Shown here piece after piece: positions 6,647 to 6,693 of a stretch of DNA of 6,693 nucleotides. The notes under the pieces are model-generated. The model had not been told where the DNA came from. It saw nothing but the letters and a program-made list of their open reading frames with translations, and did not search any database. The translations under genes were made by a program, and so were the position numbers. Source of the DNA: an uncultured Capnocytophaga sp. (GTDB lineage: Bacteria > Bacteroidota > Bacteroidia > Flavobacteriales > Flavobacteriaceae); assembly GCA_905372595.1 (NCBI GenBank), contig CAJPPS010000080.1, positions 1-6,693 of the forward strand. The letters run 5' to 3'. Each line of letters opens with the position of its first letter. Position 1 is the first letter of the stretch.

Positions 6647-6692
6647 GTTGTTGGAAATCACAAAGATACAAATTTTGAAAGTAATTTATAAC
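6647..6692 (-). repeat. Degenerate terminal repeat (repeat 11)
   Basis: Two C-to-T changes (6687 and 6689 on plus) turn CACAAC into TATAAC; the remaining 44 bases match the consensus. In crRNA sense the change is GTTGTG to GTTATA, in the handle half. It removes the TTG -33 element but leaves the TATCTTTG box (6661-6668) intact. Terminal decay marks this as the old end of the array, and only one base of the window follows it. Confidence 0.85.
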
Positions 6693-6693
6693 A

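Larger units (their letters stand above)
5888..6692 (-). CRISPR. Type II-C CRISPR array, 11 repeats and 10 spacers
   Basis: The 46-bp repeat (plus strand starts GTTGTTGGAAATCACAAAG and ends GAAAGTAATTCACAAC) starts at 5888, 5964, 6040, 6116, 6192, 6268, 6344, 6420, 6496, 6571 and 6647. The first ten copies are identical; the eleventh ends TATAAC instead of CACAAC. Spacers lie between: nine of 30 bp and one of 29 bp (6542-6570). All ten differ from each other, and I recognise no target for any of them. The repeat has short terminal inverted repeats (GTTGT and ACAAC, then GAA and TTC). The crRNA sense is assigned to minus because the reverse complement begins GTTGTGAATTAC like other type II handles, pairs with the minus-strand tracrRNA, and carries the promoter boxes. 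Short reading frames crossing this region are only translated repeats. Confidence 0.98.

Noticed and set aside
5965..6678. Several open frames of 60-87 codons across the array, all containing the same repeated peptide (LEITKIQILKVIHN)
   Set aside because: They are the repeat translated in its open frames, overlap each other in different frames, and have no conserved protein or own start signals.
5888..6692. Plus-strand transcription of the array, co-directional with the cas genes
   Set aside because: The tracrRNA, repeat handle sequence, internal promoter boxes and the terminator all point to minus. The plus strand of the repeat has no TAnnTTTG box.

Overview
The window is a complete, compact type II-C CRISPR-Cas locus: Cas9, Cas1 and Cas2 only, with no csn2 or cas4. 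The host is most likely a Bacteroidota bacterium, probably of the Flavobacteriia (Capnocytophaga-like). Reasons: the DNA is AT-rich; there are no Shine-Dalgarno sequences; promoters fit the Bacteroidota form (TTG, about 20 nt, TAnnTTTG); Cas9 is of the large (1458 aa) Bacteroidota kind; and the 46-bp repeats resemble those of Bacteroidota II-C arrays. The genus is an inference.

Layout, left to right. Positions 1-137 hold the 5' part of a tracrRNA gene on the minus strand. Its anti-repeat lies at 17-49 and the gene runs off the left edge. It is divergent from cas9, with back-to-back -7 boxes at 71-78 (minus) and 96-103 (plus). Then come cas9 (138-4514), cas1 (4544-5434) and cas2 (5431-5769), a plus-strand operon with a 29-bp gap and then a 4-bp ATGA overlap. 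A long inverted repeat with T-runs on both sides (5781-5837) follows. After a 50-bp AT-rich stretch comes a CRISPR array (5888-6692) of 11 repeats and 10 spacers. Ten repeats are identical and the last, at the window edge, has two substitutions.

How it works together. The crRNA sense is the minus strand. Reverse-complemented, the repeat starts GTTGTGAATTAC, as type II crRNA handles do, and it pairs with the minus-strand anti-repeat. Read the same way, every repeat carries TTG-N20-TATCTTTG, a full match to the Bacteroidota promoter consensus. Each spacer therefore probably has its own promoter, as known for the II-C arrays of Neisseria meningitidis and Campylobacter jejuni. The array and the cas operon converge on the hairpin, which looks like a shared bidirectional terminator. 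Cas9 would use crRNA:tracrRNA to cut DNA, and Cas1-Cas2 would add spacers. All catalytic residues I could place are present, so the system looks functional.

The most interesting points are the promoter inside every repeat, the pattern of decay in the terminal repeat, the probable mutual exclusion of the tracrRNA and cas9 promoters, and a partial copy of the repeat beside the array.
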